Of a DNA stretch of 6,746 nt, positions 6,498-6,746 are shown piece after piece. The notes below the pieces were generated by a model that was not told where the DNA came from, did not search any database, and was given only the letters and a program-made list of their open reading frames with translations. Origin of the DNA: Roseovarius sp. (GTDB lineage: Bacteria > Pseudomonadota > Alphaproteobacteria > Rhodobacterales > Rhodobacteraceae). The stretch spans positions 1 through 6,746 of the forward strand of contig JALQUE010000255.1 of assembly GCA_023260815.1 (NCBI GenBank), written 5' to 3'. Numbering within the stretch: position 1 is the first letter of the stretch; the number at the start of each line of letters is the position of its first letter. A program made the translations under genes and the position numbers.

Positions 6498-6746
6498 ATG
6501 CTAGGATATATGCTCAGACGTCTGTTGGGCGCGGTGCTGGTGATGCTCGCGGTTTCGACGCTTGTCTTCTTCATGATCCGGCTGGTGCCGGGGGACCCGA
6601 TCGCGGCGATGCTGGCGGATTCCGGCAGCGAAGAGGCGCGCGAGGCGATGATCCGCCGCCTGGGTCTGGACCAGCCGTTGATCGTCCAGTTCTACAAGTG
6701 GTTCACGAACATGTTGCAGGGCGATCTGGGCGCGTCGATCTACGGA
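6498..6746 (+). CDS. Peptide ABC importer permease (DppB-like), partial at window end
   Basis: The first 83 codons of an inner-membrane permease run off the right edge in frame. The N-terminus fits DppB/OppB-type subunits: MLRRLLGAVLVMLAVSTLVF begins at residue 5 and forms the first membrane helix (about 10-28). It is followed by the family-typical RLVPGDP (28-34), the RRLGLDQPL stretch (53-61) and the QGDLGASI segment (74-81) seen before the second helix of these proteins. The subunit would form the translocation channel with a second permease, expected just downstream. Two starts are possible. ATG at 6498 has no Shine-Dalgarno sequence directly upstream; ATG at 6510 has AGGA only three bases away. 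The first is listed, with low certainty about the exact start. Confidence 0.9.
   Translation, partial: MLGYMLRRLLGAVLVMLAVSTLVFFMIRLVPGDPIAAMLADSGSEEAREAMIRRLGLDQPLIVQFYKWFTNMLQGDLGASIYG

Overview
The window looks like chromosomal DNA of a GC-rich alphaproteobacterium, most likely Rhodobacteraceae (roseobacter group). This rests on strong G/C preference at third codon positions, on the style of the proteins and on the gene combination; no rRNA or other marker gene is present, so the placement is inference. Six protein-coding genes fill nearly all of it. There are no tRNA or rRNA genes, insertion sequences, CRISPR arrays or obvious signs of recent transfer. Left half, minus strand: a two-gene operon reads leftward from about 2402. 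It encodes a DUF1028 protein followed, after a 10-base gap, by a gamma-glutamyltransferase-family enzyme of the short cytoplasmic YwrD-like type. A strong GC hairpin just past the second gene may be the terminator. Centre: a 276-base divergent intergenic region (2403-2678) holds an AT-rich island with a 27-base interrupted palindrome, the best candidate for a shared operator/promoter, and GC hairpins in the leftward leader. Right half, plus strand: a peptide-type ABC importer operon in the order ATPase 1 (DppD/OppD-like), ATPase 2 (DppF/OppF-like), substrate-binding protein (SBP_bac_5 family, twin-arginine signal with a long N-terminal extension), then the first permease (DppB-like), which is cut by the window edge. 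A GC hairpin separates the binding protein from the permease. The second permease would be expected just beyond the window. Working model (inference): the importer brings in a peptide or gamma-glutamyl/amide compound, and the two leftward enzymes, both assigned by family knowledge to the Ntn-hydrolase superfamily, process it in the cytoplasm. The divergent arrangement around one palindromic element suggests joint control by one regulator, whose gene is not in the window. The substrate cannot be read from the sequence. The least characterised part is the DUF1028 protein and its pairing with a YwrD-like enzyme and a dedicated transporter.
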